Positions 35,271 through 46,502 of a stretch of DNA of 64,000 nucleotides are shown in pieces; positions within the stretch are counted from its first letter, which is position 1, and every line of letters starts with the position of its first letter. The DNA is taken from positions 66,371,001 to 66,435,000 of the forward strand of contig NC_083698.1 in NCBI RefSeq assembly GCF_033118175.1. Reading direction: 5' to 3'. The stretch comes from Dama dama. Its lineage: Eukaryota; Chordata; Mammalia; Artiodactyla; Cervidae. A program made the translations under genes and the position numbers. Under the pieces are notes generated by a model that saw only the letters and a list, made by a program, of their open reading frames with translations, was not told the DNA's origin and did no database searches.

Positions 35271-35705
35271 TCAGAACTTGGAGTCAACTATAACTTGGGA
35301 GGTAGGATTCTGAGGAGATCCTGCTTTCAAATTTACCCTGGAAAGGACCAATAAAAGGGTTGATTCATAGATAGACAGAGGGCGAGGGCCGTGTTGAGCT
35401 GGAAATGAGCCTCTATACCAATGTCTTCCTAAGATTCTGAGCTCCTGGCTTTTCCCAGACATTTCAGTGTAGGAGCACCACAAATAGTGTTGTATGTGAC
35501 TAACTTCCTGTTGCAGACTAAGCCAGAACTTAAAATGAGACAATTCCCTACTGCATGGATGGGTAGAAAGAATTCTAGGAACTAACCAGAAGTCAAATTC
35601 TTTCCCTTTACCCCCAGCTTGAATACACAAGATAAGCATCTTTCCACTGCCTATAAATGTCAAGCCAATCAGAACTATAAGGAGATCATTCAGCCTCTGA
35701 CTCAC
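35271..35705 (-). other. 144-codon open reading frame of unknown status
   Basis: The second longest ATG-started frame outside SINE/BovB sequence and the CpG island class of frames. The translation begins MSQRLNDLLIVLIGLTFIGS, so the first 30 residues are hydrophobic and could pass as a membrane segment. The rest shows no family I recognise. Upstream on the same strand there is a CCAAT-like 'gattggc' and a TATA-like 'atttatag', and a poly(A)-signal-like 'aataaaagg' lies on the opposite strand. A decayed LTR is as likely as a gene. Chance is not excluded. Confidence 0.2.
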
Positions 35706-36305
35706 AAACCCACATTAGATCAACAGCCTTAACGGGGTGTTGAAATACCAGATCCAAGAACCCAAATTGAGAGGATGACTTGATTCATTAGCAAATTCAG
35801 ACACATCCTAACCCCTTTAAGACAATTCAAGCAGAAGAATTTTACTTTAAAATGTTCAAATGGGTTTCTATTGAATGCATTTTTTACTTGCTCTCATAAC
35901 ACAGAAATTGTGATTTCTAAACAGATAATAAAAGTAAGTCAACTAGGTTCAAGACTAAACAAGAATTTTCATTAGTTCAGTGCTGGAAGTGTATATTCAA
36001 TGTCTACTGTGTTTAACTCAGTCGGAGGCAAGTGTGAATGCCCATCAGTATACACTGGCATAAAATCATCACAGACTGCTTGTAGGTGGTGGGGAGGGAA
36101 TTGAGTAATTTTATCAAAATTTGTTACAATTCATAGAAACATTTACCCAGCTATAATAGGCTGGACAAAATTTGCCCACGCACTGAGAAGTTGCATCTCA
36201 AGGTCCATGAAAGAAAATGTCTTGTAATTCATCCAAAACTGTCCTTTACATCGTAATAATAGTATTCACCCTATGCTTATTGAATTAATATATTTGATAT
36301 GTGAA
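35706..36305. other. unique sequence, nothing recognised
   Basis: AT-rich single-copy DNA. Confidence 0.5.
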
Positions 36306-36552
36306 AATAAATAGCAAGGGCTTCCCAGGTAGCTCAATGGTAAAGAATCTGTCTGTCAATGCAGGAGACTCAGGAGACATGGATTCAATCCCTGGCTCGG
36401 GAAGCTAGCCTGCAGAAGGAAACGGCAACCCACTCCAGTATTCATGCCTGAAAAAAACCCCACAGACAGAGAAGCCTGTTGGGTTACAGTCCATTGGATC
36501 TCAAAGAGTTGGACACAACTGAGCAACTGAGCACACATACAATAAATTGCAA
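36306..36552 (+). mobile_element. Bov-tA SINE with 12-bp TSD
   Basis: Complete forward Bov-tA, body 36318-36540, from 'gggcttcccaggtagctcaa' to 'gacacaactgagcaactgag' and a CACATAC tail. Direct repeats AATAAATAGCAA (36306-36317) and AATAAATTGCAA (36541-36552) match at 11 of 12. Confidence 0.95.
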
Positions 36553-36565
36553 ACATTTCCATTCT

Positions 36566-36790
36566 TACTGTAAGCCAGGCACCATTATAAAAGCTTTCTA
36601 TATGCTAACTCAAATCTATATTACAACAACATTACAGGATAAGGACTATCATTTTTTCCACTTTACAACAGGGGAAACTGAGACATGGAGAGACAGTATA
36701 ATCACCCAAAGTCCCACAGATAACAAGTCACCAAACTAGGATTTGAACACACGCAATCTGGCTGCCCAGGCTTTTACACTTAACTTCTAG
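36566..36790 (-). repeat. MIR SINE
   Basis: Reverse MIR: 'aagccaggcaccattataaa', 'tttccactttacaacagggg', 'aaactgagacatggagagac', 'aaactaggatttgaacacac'. Well preserved over more than 200 bp. Confidence 0.85.
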
Positions 36791-37070
36791 GCCCTCTCTG
36801 GCTTCCACTGAATGTGGGTCCACAACTGATCCTCAGCAACTCCACAGTAGCAGCACCAGAAGCAAGAGCTGACTTCTTGTGATCTGATTACCAGTAAGTA
36901 CTTGAGGGCGGAGGACACAAGAAAACCCCACTAATCCAACCTAACTGCAGGGAGAGCAATAGCCGAATTAAGGGAATTTGCACTACAGAATATTTTTGAA
37001 TGTACTGGTTTGGTTAATTCCAAATGCATACAGTGCTCTTAACCACAAGCCATTAAATGTGTCATGTCTA

Positions 37071-38392
37071 GGTTCCAGTTCAGTTGCTTAGTCGTGTCCG
37101 ACTCTTCGCGACCCCATAGACTGCAGCACACCAGGCCTCCCTGTCCATCACCAACTCCCGGAGTTTACCCAAATTCACGTCCATTGAGTTGGTGATGCCA
37201 TCCAACCATCTCATCCTCTGTCATCCCCTTCTCCTTCTGCCTTCAATCTTTCCCAGCATCAGGGTCTTTTCAAATGAGTCAGCTCTTCAAATCAGGTGGC
37301 CAAAGTATTGGAGTTTTCAGCTTCAGCATCAGTCCTTCCAATGAACACTCAGGACTGATCTCCTTGAGGGTGGACTGGTTGGATCTCCTTGCAGTCCAAG
37401 GGACTCTTAAGAATCTTCTCCAACACCACAGTTCAAAAGCATCAATTCTTTGGCTCTCAGCTTTCTTTATAGTCCAACTCTCACATCCATACATGACTAC
37501 TGGAAAAACCATAGCCTTGACTTGATGGACCTTCGTTGGCAGAGAAATGTCTCTGCTTTTTAATATGCTGTCTAGGTTGGTCATAACTTTCCTTCCAAGG
37601 AGGAAGCATCTTTTAATTTCACAGCTGCAGACACCATCTGCAGTGATTTTGGAGCCCCCCCAAAAATAAAGTCAGCCACTGTTTCCACTGTTTCCCCATC
37701 TATTTACCATGAAGTGATGGGACCAGATGCCATGATCTTAGTTTTCTGAACGTTGAGTTTTAAGTCAACTTTTTCACTCTCTTCTTTCACTTTCGTCAAG
37801 AGGCTCTTTAGTTCTTCTTCACTTAGGGTGGTGTCACCTGCATCTGAGGTTATTGATATTCTTCCCAGCAATCTTGGTTCCAGCTTGTGCTTCCTCCAGT
37901 CCAGCATTTCTCCTGATGTACTCTGCATATAAGTTAAATAAGCAGGGTGACAATATACAGCCTTGACGTACTCCTTTTCCTATTTGGAACCAGTCTGTTG
38001 TTCCATGTCCAGTTCTAACTGTTGCATCTTGACCTACATACAGGTTTCTCAAGAAGCAGGTCAGGTGGTCTGGTATTCCCATCTCTTTCAGAATTTCCCA
38101 CAGTTTATTGTGATCCCCACAGTCAAAGTCTTTGGCATGGTCAATAGAGTAGAAATAGATATTTTTCTGGAACACTCTTGCTTTTTCAATGATCCAGTGG
38201 ATGTTGGCAATTTGATCCCTGGTTCCTCTGCCTTTTCTAAAACCAGCTTGAACATCTGGAATTTCACGGTTCACATATTGCTGAAGCCTGGCTTGGAGAG
38301 TTTTGAGCATTACTTTACTAGCATGTGAGATGAGTGCAATTGTGTGGGTAGTTTGAGCATTCTTTGGCATTGCCATTCTTTGGGATTGGAAT
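37071..38392 (-). pseudogene. BovB (RTE) LINE, 5'-truncated, broken reverse transcriptase
   Basis: Reverse-strand BovB covering about 1.3 kb of the 3' end, from 'gaatgctcaaactaccca' down to the terminal AGTTCAGTT repeat at the left edge. BovB is the RTE retrotransposon whose machinery copies Bov-tA SINEs. The reading frame at 37834-38436 retains the RT palm region with an FD dyad in motif A (near 38112-38140) and RQGCILSP (motif B, near 37946-37972). A 2-bp loss just before the catalytic box near 37840 shifts the frame, and the box reads AGD, not ADD. A 9-bp loss follows. An in-frame TAA at 37704-37706 follows SGPITSW. Only a 6-bp GTTCCA match flanks it (37072-37077 and 38393-38398), so the TSD is uncertain. 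Confidence 0.93.
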
Positions 38393-38460
38393 GTTCCAAG
38401 GACCTGCTTAAATAAGCAAATAAATACTATTTGCATATGAAGTTTTATATGCCAAAGTAT

Positions 38461-38676
38461 TAAAAATAATTTTTTAAGATTTTTTTATTTTGATGTGGAC
38501 CATTTTTTAAGTCTTTATTGAATTTGTTACAATATTGCTTTTATTGCTTATGTTCTGGTTTTTTGGCTGTGAGGCATGTGGGATCTTAGCTTTCCAACTA
38601 GGTATCAAAATTTTGTATTGGAAGGCAAAGTCTTAACCATTAGACCCCCAAGAAAGTCCCCTAAAAATCATTTGTT
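38461..38676 (-). mobile_element. CHR-type SINE with imperfect TSD
   Basis: The reverse CHR SINE body is 38476-38661: 'taagtctttattgaatttgt', 'gttctggttttttggctgtg', 'ggcatgtgggatcttagc', ending 'agaaagtcccc'. Flanks 38461-38475 and 38662-38676 agree at 13 of 15. Confidence 0.88.
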
Positions 38677-39209
38677 AACACATTCCAAGGAGTATATTAC
38701 TTGGACTGTTTGATTTCTTTGTGAACCATTTCTCCCATGAAAATACCAGCGTAAATGCTAGCCTGAGCTAGTGCACACTTTGAATTAATGGAGGATACAT
38801 TAGTGAGAACATACTGCCACAATAACAGCAGGTCTGCATGTCTAACCTAGTCTATGAGACATTGCAACACCGTGAAATGTATCTTGTTCTACTTCATCTT
38901 ACATTGAGCACCCCCTTTGTCACAGCCACTTGGCAATCCTGAACGTATCTGTATTTGAATCAGGCAGCTGGGTGGGCTACACTCCTCCAACTCGCAACAT
39001 GCAATTCTCTCTTCAATTCTTAGTGCCGACCCTTAATTTGCATATGACATAAACACTTAGTTGCTCATGCACTTGTTTAATTAATTTTTGCTTAATCATT
39101 CTTTTTTTCCTAAGACTCCAAAGAGGAGGTAAATCCAACACAGCTGACTGCCCGCTGTCCCTTTTTTGGCAAAACAAGAATCTGTTCAGATACCTACGCC
39201 TCCCACAGA
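38677..39209. other. unique sequence, nothing recognised
   Basis: Single-copy DNA with no exon or repeat supported. Confidence 0.5.
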
Positions 39210-39436
39210 TTCTGTTGTTGTTGTTATTGTTGTTCAGTGGCTTCAGTCGTGACCGACTCTTTGCGACCCCATGGACGGTAGCCTGCCAGGCTCCTCTGTC
39301 CATGCAGTGTTCCAGGCACAAATACTGAGTGGGTTGCCACTTCCTTCTCCAGGGGATCTTCCGGACCAGGCATCAAACCCATGTCTCCTGCATTGGCAGG
39401 TGGATTCTTTATCACTGAGCCACCAGGGAAGCCCCA
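39210..39436 (-). mobile_element. Bov-tA SINE with (GTT)n tail
   Basis: Reverse Bov-tA ending 'ccaccagggaagcccc' on the right. A GTT-rich microsatellite tail ('tgttgttgttgttattgttg') forms its left, 3' end. The 113- and 102-codon reverse frames over it are SINE translations. Confidence 0.94.
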
Positions 39437-39869
39437 AGATAACTCAGGACAAATCCTAACTGATCCCTGTGTGCTAGTGTGTGCTAGTGAGTAAATGTCA
39501 GCTGAAGGGTTTTCAGCAAAAGTCAGCTGGAGGGTTTCTGAGTTTCTGAATGCAAACTTATACAAGGATCAGAGAAGCTCTCCCCATTTCTGTTGGATGT
39601 TACTATGACTAGATGTGATGTCTGGAACCATGGCAGCCATTTATGACCATGAAATCAGCTAAGGTGAAAATGATAGAGCAGAAAAATGAGAAGGACCTGG
39701 GCCAGGCATGTGTTAGTGAGCAATTAAATTAACCAGCCACAGAACCTCTCTCCTTATAAACCTCTAGTTGAAGGAAATAACAGATATCCTTGCCAGTTTA
39801 GCAAGTGAAGACTTTCTGTTGCCCAGAGCTGAAAGTATCCTAAAAGAGATAGCAGGAAATGTGACTGTA
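39437..39869. other. unique sequence with small local repeats
   Basis: 'tgtgctagtg' and 'gtcagctg(a/g)agggttt' are each repeated once within 39466-39540, suggesting local slippage. Otherwise nothing recognised. Confidence 0.5.
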
Positions 39870-40000
39870 TAATCCACTTTAATTAATTTGTTCAACACAT
39901 ATTAATTGAGCATTCACTATCCCTAGGCATTGTTCTAGAACTTGGGCATGAGCAATAATAAAAATCCCAGCCCTTATGAACATACATTCTAGTGAGGAAT
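39870..40000 (+). repeat. ancient mammalian repeat of the 'tgccaggcactg' type
   Basis: 'gttcaacacatattaattga', 'ccctaggcattgttctagaa', 'catacattctagtgagg' preserve the familiar order of this MIR/L2-age repeat. Confidence 0.6.
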
Positions 40001-40099
40001 TCACTTCGTGCAATGCCTTATATGCTCAGCACAGCCCAAAGTGAGCAGAGAAAAGTCATCCAATCCTGGAAGGACGAGAGGAAAGTTGCATTTATTATG

Positions 40100-40280
40100 C
40101 ATCAGGACATTTAATCAAAGGCTATTTCATACTATGGCTGCATGGTAAGCTTGGTGTTATGGCCCCATTTTACAGGAGAAGGTGTTGGGGCTCAGAGATC
40201 ATATGTGGCAGAGCCAGGATAAGAATCCAGATCTTCAACACCAACTCTGACACTTTTTAAGCTCTCCTGCTACATCAAGG
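40100..40280 (-). repeat. MIR SINE
   Basis: Reverse MIR core: 'ggccccattttacaggagaa', 'ggggctcagagatcatatgt', 'ggcagagccaggataagaat'. Confidence 0.7.
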
Positions 40281-40781
40281 CTGAAGGATCCAGTGGGTCA
40301 AGAACTAGAGATCAACCAGATCCTGGTGTCCCAACAGATGGACACATCATGGAGACATATCTCTACCTGGTACCAACACAGGGCTATTGTGTGCCCCGTG
40401 AGGACTGTAAACAGGACAAGGCAGTAAAATTCAGAACAATCCCAAACAGATGGATGTCTGGCAACTGTGAGATAAACATTCAGAGTTTTTGATGAGTTGG
40501 TGACAGTGCAGGAAGGAATAGAGATGAGCACTCTGAAGGGTCTGTGATTTCCTGGCCTGTCAACTCTGATCCAGACTGCCCTGCAAGGGATGTGGCCCCA
40601 CCCTCTGTAGATGATAAAAACAAACAGCTCGGTTTGTTTTAGATAAGCTGACAAAAAGAGGGGAGTCAGAGGAGGGGTGCTGTTTCACTTGAGAGCTGCA
40701 TGTGTTGCTATAATTACGCATAAAGGAATCCTTCCATAAATTTCTGTCTGGGACGCTATTTAGTGACAAAATGATGGAGGC
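40281..40781. other. unique sequence, no gene seen
   Basis: The 118- and 75-codon reverse frames at 40298-40787 overlap each other. No domain or splice structure recognised. Confidence 0.45.
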
Positions 40782-41000
40782 TTCCATTTATTGAGCATCT
40801 GATACATGCCAGGCAGTGTGCTAAGTCCTTTCCCTGTAGGATCATATTATGAAGTTAATTCTACCATTAATCTTGTTTTTACAGATGAGGAAACCAGGGC
40901 ACAAAGCATTTTAGTCATTTGTCAAATGTTTCAGAAAATAAGGGGCAGAGCTGAGATTTGAACCCAGTCTGTCTTTTAACTACTGGTCCACACTCCCTGT
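40782..41000 (-). repeat. MIR SINE
   Basis: Clear reverse MIR: 'catttattgagcatctgata', 'catgccaggcagtgtgctaa', 'tttttacagatgaggaaacc', 'ctgagatttgaacccagtct'. Confidence 0.88.
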
Positions 41001-41851
41001 GTTGAGGATTTATAGAACTTCAAGGCCCTGTGTGCTTACACCCTCTACTCCGACTTAGGATAGCTTACCCAAAATGAAAGACTAGGTTGTTTAATTGCTT
41101 TGTTTTGTCCAATCTGCCATGGGCTGATAGAGAGTTCTACTATACCTATACAGAACAGCTCCACCAATTATGACTTATAACCCAACCTGCTCTATGTCCT
41201 ATAAGACCATCCTCTGACTACTAGGATGTCAATGTCAAATCACTATGAAGGTTTTCATTCTGAACATTTCCTGTCGGTCTCCATACTTTCTCATTGTGGA
41301 CCAGCAACAAATAGTTCAAGACAGGCACTGGTCCACAGACCACGCTTTGCACAGCACTGATCCAGGACACTTAACAGGCAGCCCCTAATCCTGAAAAGGC
41401 AAGAGGGTCAGTTGACAGTGATGGGTATTTTTATGTACAGGAACATCTTAGAGAAGGAAAGTTCAACATTTAAAGATCCAAATGAAAAAGGGGGGAAAAA
41501 GGAAGCAAAGACATTTATAAAAAGGTAGTTCACAGACCTAAAAGGATCCTTCATTATTATAAACTGCTAAGATGTACTTGTCAAACAGTAGAACATAAAA
41601 ATAATTCTGATAAAGCCATTCATTGGAAAAGCACACAGTCACTGGAGGGGTAGATCTAATATTAAATAGAAAACAAGATTAACATACAAAATTACCTACC
41701 TAATGTGATCCCATCTCCAACACATCCAAATCTGCTATCAAGAAAGGACTGTGTAAAATATCCTGTCCTTAATTGTAATTTGGTAGATATTTTAGCTATT
41801 GACTAGTATCACTTTTTTCCTTAGCATACATATTCATATCGCCTAATTTTA
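41001..41851. other. unique sequence, nothing firmly recognised
   Basis: 'ggtccacagaccacgctttg' near 41330 hints at a MER5/MER20-type hAT scrap, but this is too weak to assign. Confidence 0.4.
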
Positions 41852-42000
41852 AGAAAGTTGTTATAGAGAGTTCCCTGGTCACCTAGTGGTTGAAATTCTG
41901 GGCTTTCACTGCAGTAGCCCAGGTTCAATCCCTGGTCGGGGAACTGAGATCACACAGCAACAAGGCGGAGCCAAGAAAAAAAAAACAGAAAGCTGTTATA
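41852..42000 (+). mobile_element. CHR-type SINE head with 14-bp TSD
   Basis: The body 41866-41986 holds the tRNA-like part 'agtggttgaaattctgggct', 'ggttcaatccctggtcgggg' (B-box-like) and an A-rich tail. The direct repeats at 41852-41865 and 41987-42000 match at 13 of 14. It is a short form lacking the long 3' domain seen at 8140-8394. Confidence 0.9.
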
Positions 42001-42589
42001 AATTCTTACTCAACTAAGGTATAACTGACTGATAACTCCTAATATTTCCCAGGGAGCATTTGCCTTTTAATGGGAGATATAGTTAGCTGAAAGGAATTAA
42101 TTCAGTAGGTAAGTTGAAATCAGGTAACAGATGAGGTTGGCTGGAACCCCTGATATTATATGGCCCATGCCTCACAAGCTTGTCCCAGCTCTTCTTCCAA
42201 ATGAAAAGAATAAGAGTGCTGGCTGACACCAACAAACCATGAGACCAAAAATACAGTTGGCTGCCTGGTTCACTCACTTAGGAGGTACATATGTGGAGGC
42301 TTTTGAATTATTTAGGATTTAAAACTCACTACTTCCAAAAAGAATTTGAAAACAGTGATGAAAATTTTAAAAAGATTACAAACAGTTTATGATATCCAAA
42401 AGAGAGATAGAAAGATATTACTAGAGTGGAGCAACAGATTCATTTACACTTTCCTCCCAGGACACAGCATTATTTTTTTACTCAACAAAATTTGCTGATT
42501 GTATCTTCCATAGCACCTTCCCCAGCAGGTGTTCCAAATGAACAGATTTAATCAAAGCACGTCAACTTCAAGGCTTAGCTGTTTCTTCC
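42001..42589. other. unique sequence, nothing recognised
   Basis: AT-rich single-copy DNA. Confidence 0.5.
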
Positions 42590-43010
42590 TAAGGAAACGT
42601 GGAAATCGATATATAAATTAAGAGTATTTGTTAAATTTCAAGCAAACAGCATATTCTGTTCACTGTTTTATTTTCCCACTAAGCCATTGAGAGCATCTCG
42701 GGCCAGAAGCACATTATGCACATCGTGTGTTATCACTTTATAATGGGTTTAGAACCCAACAGACTCTCCTTCCCCTCACCTCACCACCAGATGATATCCA
42801 CATAGGTCGAATCTGATGTCAAGCAAATTAAAAGTGTTATTTTATTATCCAAAGTAATTGTTTAAGTATTAAAAGGCCATTATGCTGAATTGGCTATGTT
42901 GGTGATTATGCCATTAAGAATGTGGGGCTAACTATCAGTTGAGCTGAACGGCCATGTTCGCGAAAGCTTTCTTTAGGCTCTCCTATATGTGGCAAATCAT
43001 TCTTAACTGG
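42590..43010. other. candidate conserved non-coding block
   Basis: Repeat-free, with dense AT-core words ('caagcaaattaaaagtgtta', 'ttattatccaaagtaattgt', 'aaggccattatgctgaattg') and isolated CpGs ('gttcgcgaaagc'). No open frame. Enhancer-like by composition only. Confidence 0.3.
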
Positions 43011-43424
43011 GTACTCCAAATGGTCTTTGTACCTCAGATGTATTTTTCTAAGCCATTAACACATTGAAGCCCATCCCCAAACTCCCCAAGCAACCATTAA
43101 TTAACAGGGTAAGAAGAAAGAGCCAGGCCTCCCATTGTGATGTGGCTGGAACTAAACCTTTCAGCAGTGATGGTGTTCAGAACCAGTCACTGGATGAGAT
43201 CTCTTATTCACATCAAATATTTCTATCATGAGAAGAAGCAGGGTGGGGAGGAAGGCTATTAAAACAGTGCTTTTATTCAGAGCACTTTTTAAACATCTGG
43301 GGGGGCGGGGAGTGGTACAAATATGTTTTTGAAAGATTCAAGGAATCTCAACCTTGTGAGGAATTTTGAAATGAACTCCTTAGCCTGACCCTCAAACAGC
43401 TCCCATATCTGAAGACTCAGTAGG
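43011..43424. other. unique sequence, nothing recognised
   Basis: A G-rich tract 'gggggggcggggag' lies at about 43299-43313. Confidence 0.5.
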
Positions 43425-43610
43425 TGCTAAGCCCTACATTAGGTGTTTTCAAGTATTATTACTGATGCTTACAAATTCCTCCAAGGTTTCTGTTTTACAG
43501 ACGAGGAAAAGAAGCTTAGAGACGAGACACTCCCCAAAGTGTCATGGCAATCTAGAAGATAAAACAAAGCTCCATACAGGTCAGTCTCCAAAACATAGGT
43601 TTCTAATACA
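43425..43610 (-). repeat. MIR SINE (diverged)
   Basis: 'taggtgctaagccctacatt', 'gttttacagacgaggaaaag', 'aagcttagagacgagacact' follow reverse MIR. Confidence 0.6.
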
Positions 43611-43659
43611 CACTGACCCCCTAAAAGAGCAATCCAGCTCCAAGCTTATATCCTATGCC

Positions 43660-44517
43660 AGAGGGTAGCTTGTTCAAGCACATATCTAAGAACCATATGG
43701 TTAATCATAAAACCAACAAAACCCTGTAAAATATCCAGAAATAAACTTTACAGGAAACAGGCAAAATCTGTTTGTGATACACACATACATACACACAGAC
43801 GAACATTTAAACAAAGGCTTGAACAATTGGGAAATCATGTCTCATTCATTCTCTTGTAAGACTCAGAATTGTAAAGAAACCAATTCTCCCCACCCCCCAC
43901 CAATTAATCTATAAATTAAATGTGATTTTAATGTAAATCCCAACAGGATCTGTCTTGAAACTTTGAAAAATAATTGTAAAGTTCATCTGGAAGAATAAAC
44001 ATTCAAGAATAGCCAGGGAAATTCTAAAAATGAATATTCAGACATTAAAAAGTATGTCCTAGCACAAAAATGCAGAGTGATCAAATGACCATGGTAGAGC
44101 CCAGAAAGTATATGGACATTTAGTACATAATAAAAGTGGCATTTTATATCAGTGGTAATAAAATAAATTATTCAAGAAATGATCTCAAAAAAACTAGCTA
44201 GCCATTTGGGGAAAAAAAACAACTGGATTTTAGCCTCTTTCTTTATACTGAGTTAAATTCCAGAGGGATCAACAATTTAAATATAAAAATTAATACTATA
44301 AAGCAATAGAGGGAAAAAGAAGATTTTTATTATCTGGGGAAAATGGCAGTCTTTCCTATCATGAGTCAGAGGCCAGAAATGGAAAGGAAAAAACTTGATA
44401 AATTTTATTTTGTAAAAAAATGTAAACTCCCTATAATTTACAAAAAGGCAAATAATAAAAATATTTGCAACAAATACAATTTTTAGAGTTAATATCACTA
44501 ATCTAAAAAGTATATAA
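43660..44517 (+). mobile_element. L1M ORF2 3' fragment
   Basis: Forward old L1 covering the C-terminal part of ORF2: 'ccaattaatctataaattaa', 'aaagttcatctggaagaata', 'aagaatagccagggaaattc', 'actagctagccatttgggg', 'aaatatttgcaacaaataca'. Multiple stops and indels. It is interrupted at its right end by the CHR SINE at 44518-44674. Confidence 0.8.
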
Positions 44518-44674
44518 AATACTCTTTTCTGGGACTTCCCTGTGGTCCAGTGGTTAAGACACTGTGCTTTCAATGCAGGTTTGATCCCTGGTTGGGGAAT
44601 TAAAATCCCACATGCTGAGCTGTACAGCCATAAAAAATGTCTTTAATTTAAAAATAAATATAATACTCCTTTCC
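44518..44674 (+). mobile_element. CHR-type SINE inserted in L1M, imperfect TSD
   Basis: The body 44531-44661: 'gggacttccctgtggtccag', 'tggttaagacactgtgcttt', 'tttgatccctggttggggaa', A-rich tail. Flanks 44518-44530 and 44662-44674 agree at 11 of 13. The insertion splits an L1M remnant. Confidence 0.88.
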
Positions 44675-44775
44675 TTATATTTTCCACATTGCTTGATATT
44701 TTTACAATGAGAATACAACATTTTTCTACCGAAGAAAATAATAAAGCTATTTTTATTTTTAAAAGAAGTATTTGC
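44675..44775 (+). mobile_element. L1M 3' terminus, continuation beyond the SINE
   Basis: 'gatatttttacaatgagaat' and 'aaaataataaagctattttt' resemble the L1M 3' end with its poly(A) signal. Probably belongs with the fragment at 43660-44517, with part of the 3' UTR missing. Confidence 0.55.
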
Positions 44776-44904
44776 TTAACCATGCCTATTTCCTCTAGCA
44801 TATAGCTTCCAATATTTAAAGGAACCAAAAACTTTAGTAACCAGTAAACTTTAGATCATACCATTGGAACCCTAACCACAGAGGGTCTCAAAGCTGAATT
44901 CCCT

Positions 44905-44970
44905 GAAGAATATATTGTAAAGTAATTAGCCTCCAACTAATAAAAATAAATGAAAAAAAAAATAATAAAG
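44905..44970 (+). mobile_element. short ruminant L1 3' tail
   Basis: 'gtaaagtaattagcctccaa' followed by 'ctaataaaaataaatg' and an A run is the characteristic 3' terminus of young ruminant L1. The TSD is not resolved, so its 5' limit is uncertain. Confidence 0.6.
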
Positions 44971-45008
44971 TTTAACAAGCATCTTGATGTGTCTCATCTG
45001 CTAATCAC

Positions 45009-45146
45009 TTTCCCTGGGTTGGGAAAATCCCCTGGTGGAGGAAAGGGAACCCCAATTCTGTATTCTTGCCTGGAAAATCCCATGGACAGAGGAGCCTGGC
45101 GGGTCAGGGGGTTGCAAAGAGTCAGACACAACTGAAGATCATGCAC
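45009..45146 (+). mobile_element. Bov-tA SINE, 5'-truncated
   Basis: Starts inside the element at 'ccctgggttgggaaaatccc', continues through 'ctgtattcttgcctggaaaa' to 'agagtcagacacaactgaag'. The tRNA-like head is absent. Confidence 0.9.
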
Positions 45147-45770
45147 CTTGTTAGATTAGAAACTTAACATTTTAAGTCAATTGATGGCACGTCTAGCCTT
45201 AAATGCAATCTACTCTGAAAGATCTTCCTATAATTGGGCTTTTCAAAGGACTTGAAGGCCTTAAAAATTGATCATTTTTTCCTAATTGTTTTTTCTCTTC
45301 TTTCAACTTTTAGTGACAGTAGTTAGGTCCTATAACCCACAATGCAGTCATTTCTCTCCTCATACATAGGTATTATAGTACTAGATAAAAACAACTGTTA
45401 ACTCTTTATTGTTTATCTAACAGTTCATTCCATCCTTCTTCAATCATTATGGTCTTACTGAGTACCAAAATAAAGTTTGATTACTTTGCTAGATCATAAG
45501 TATATAAGAATTTTGGAAACTAACTTTGAGTTACATAATTTTTTTTCTTTCCCATGCTTCCCCCAAAAGGAGCCAAACTCCATAATCACAACATAGCTCC
45601 AGGAAAATAAACTCTACAACTACTATGAAGGAAGTCTCAATAATCTTGGTAAATGGCCATGAAAAAATTTTAGAGTAATGTCTACCAATGGGGGACTAAC
45701 AACTAGCATTACTTTCATCTGGTGCTCATGGCCCCTAGATGGGTGCTTTCAGATCTCCTAGTCTAGACTG
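45147..45770. other. unique sequence, nothing recognised
   Basis: AT-rich single-copy DNA with a T run at about 45539-45546. Confidence 0.5.
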
Positions 45771-46044
45771 TCGGAGAAGGCAATGGCAACCCACTCCAGT
45801 ACTCTTGCCTGGAAAATCCCATGGACGGAGGAGCCTGGTAGGCTGCAGTCTATGGAGTCGCTAAGAGTTGGACACAACTGAGCAACTTCACTTTAGCTTT
45901 TCACTTTCATGCACTGGAGAAGGAAACGGCAACCCACTCCAGTGTTCTTGCCTAGAGAATCCCAGGGATGGGGGAGCCTGGGGGGCTGCCATATATGGGG
46001 TCACTAAGAGTCGGACACGACTGAAGCGACTTAGCAGCAGCAGT
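45771..46044 (+). mobile_element. BOV-A2 SINE (two monomers)
   Basis: Two tandem Bov-A units. Unit 1 goes from 'ggagaaggcaatggcaaccc' to 'gttggacacaactgagcaac'. A linker 'ttcactttcatgcactgg' leads to unit 2, which ends 'gacacgactgaagcgactta' with a GCAGCAGCAG tail. The dimer is the diagnostic ruminant BOV-A2 structure. Confidence 0.95.
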
Positions 46045-46204
46045 CTTCATTGATGTAGAAATACTCAAGTGTCCTTCCACTCACTGATATATATGACACT
46101 GCTCTGCCAGCTGCTCTACATCATACCAGTTGAGGGACACACTCACAATGACCATTCTTCCAAAATAAAATTTACTCTCCTTCAATCTGGGAGTGGATCA
46201 CTTG

Positions 46205-46454
46205 AAGACTTTTTAAGTTAATTAGCTTGTTTGCCTGTGCTTGGGTCTTAGCTGGAAGGATCTTCACAGCTTGCAGGATCTTCACTGTGTCATGCAGGAA
46301 CTCTAGCTGCATTGCATGAACTCTCTAGTTGTGGTGTGCCAACATGGTAATTCCATGGAATGTGGGATCTTAGTTCCCCTACCAGGGATAGAAGCTGCGT
46401 CCTTTACATAACAAGGCAGATTCTTAACCACTGGACCACCAGAGAAGTCCCTGA
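46205..46454 (-). mobile_element. CHR-type SINE
   Basis: Reverse CHR SINE: 'cttgcaggatcttcactgtg', 'gaactctctagttgtggtgt', 'gtgggatcttagttccccta', 'accactggaccaccagagaa', ending 'gtccct'. A GAGTGGA match flanks it (46191-46197 and about 46455-46461), but it is short. It abuts the BovB target region. Confidence 0.85.
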
Positions 46455-46502
46455 GAGTGGACTGATAAAAGACTGCTGTCTGAACAAGAACTGCTTGTCT
46501 CC

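Noticed and set aside
37963..38328. 121-codon + frame
   Set aside because: Antisense shadow of the BovB reverse-transcriptase remnant.
37072..38398. GTTCCA as target-site duplication of the minus-strand BovB
   Set aside because: Only 6 bp, and the left copy overlaps sequence that could be the element's own terminal repeat. Not strong enough to call.
39013..39565. 102- and 113-codon reverse frames
   Set aside because: Translations of the Bov-tA at 39210-39436 in different frames.
41872..41960. tRNA gene
   Set aside because: The B-box-like GGTTCAATCCC and tRNA-like head belong to a CHR SINE with a TSD. No cloverleaf fit was attempted that would support a functional tRNA. The same applies to Bov-tA heads.
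46191..46461. 19-bp TSD for the CHR SINE at 46205-46454
   Set aside because: The flanks agree for 7 bases, disagree for about 7 and agree again for 5. Only GAGTGGA is convincing, so no TSD was claimed.
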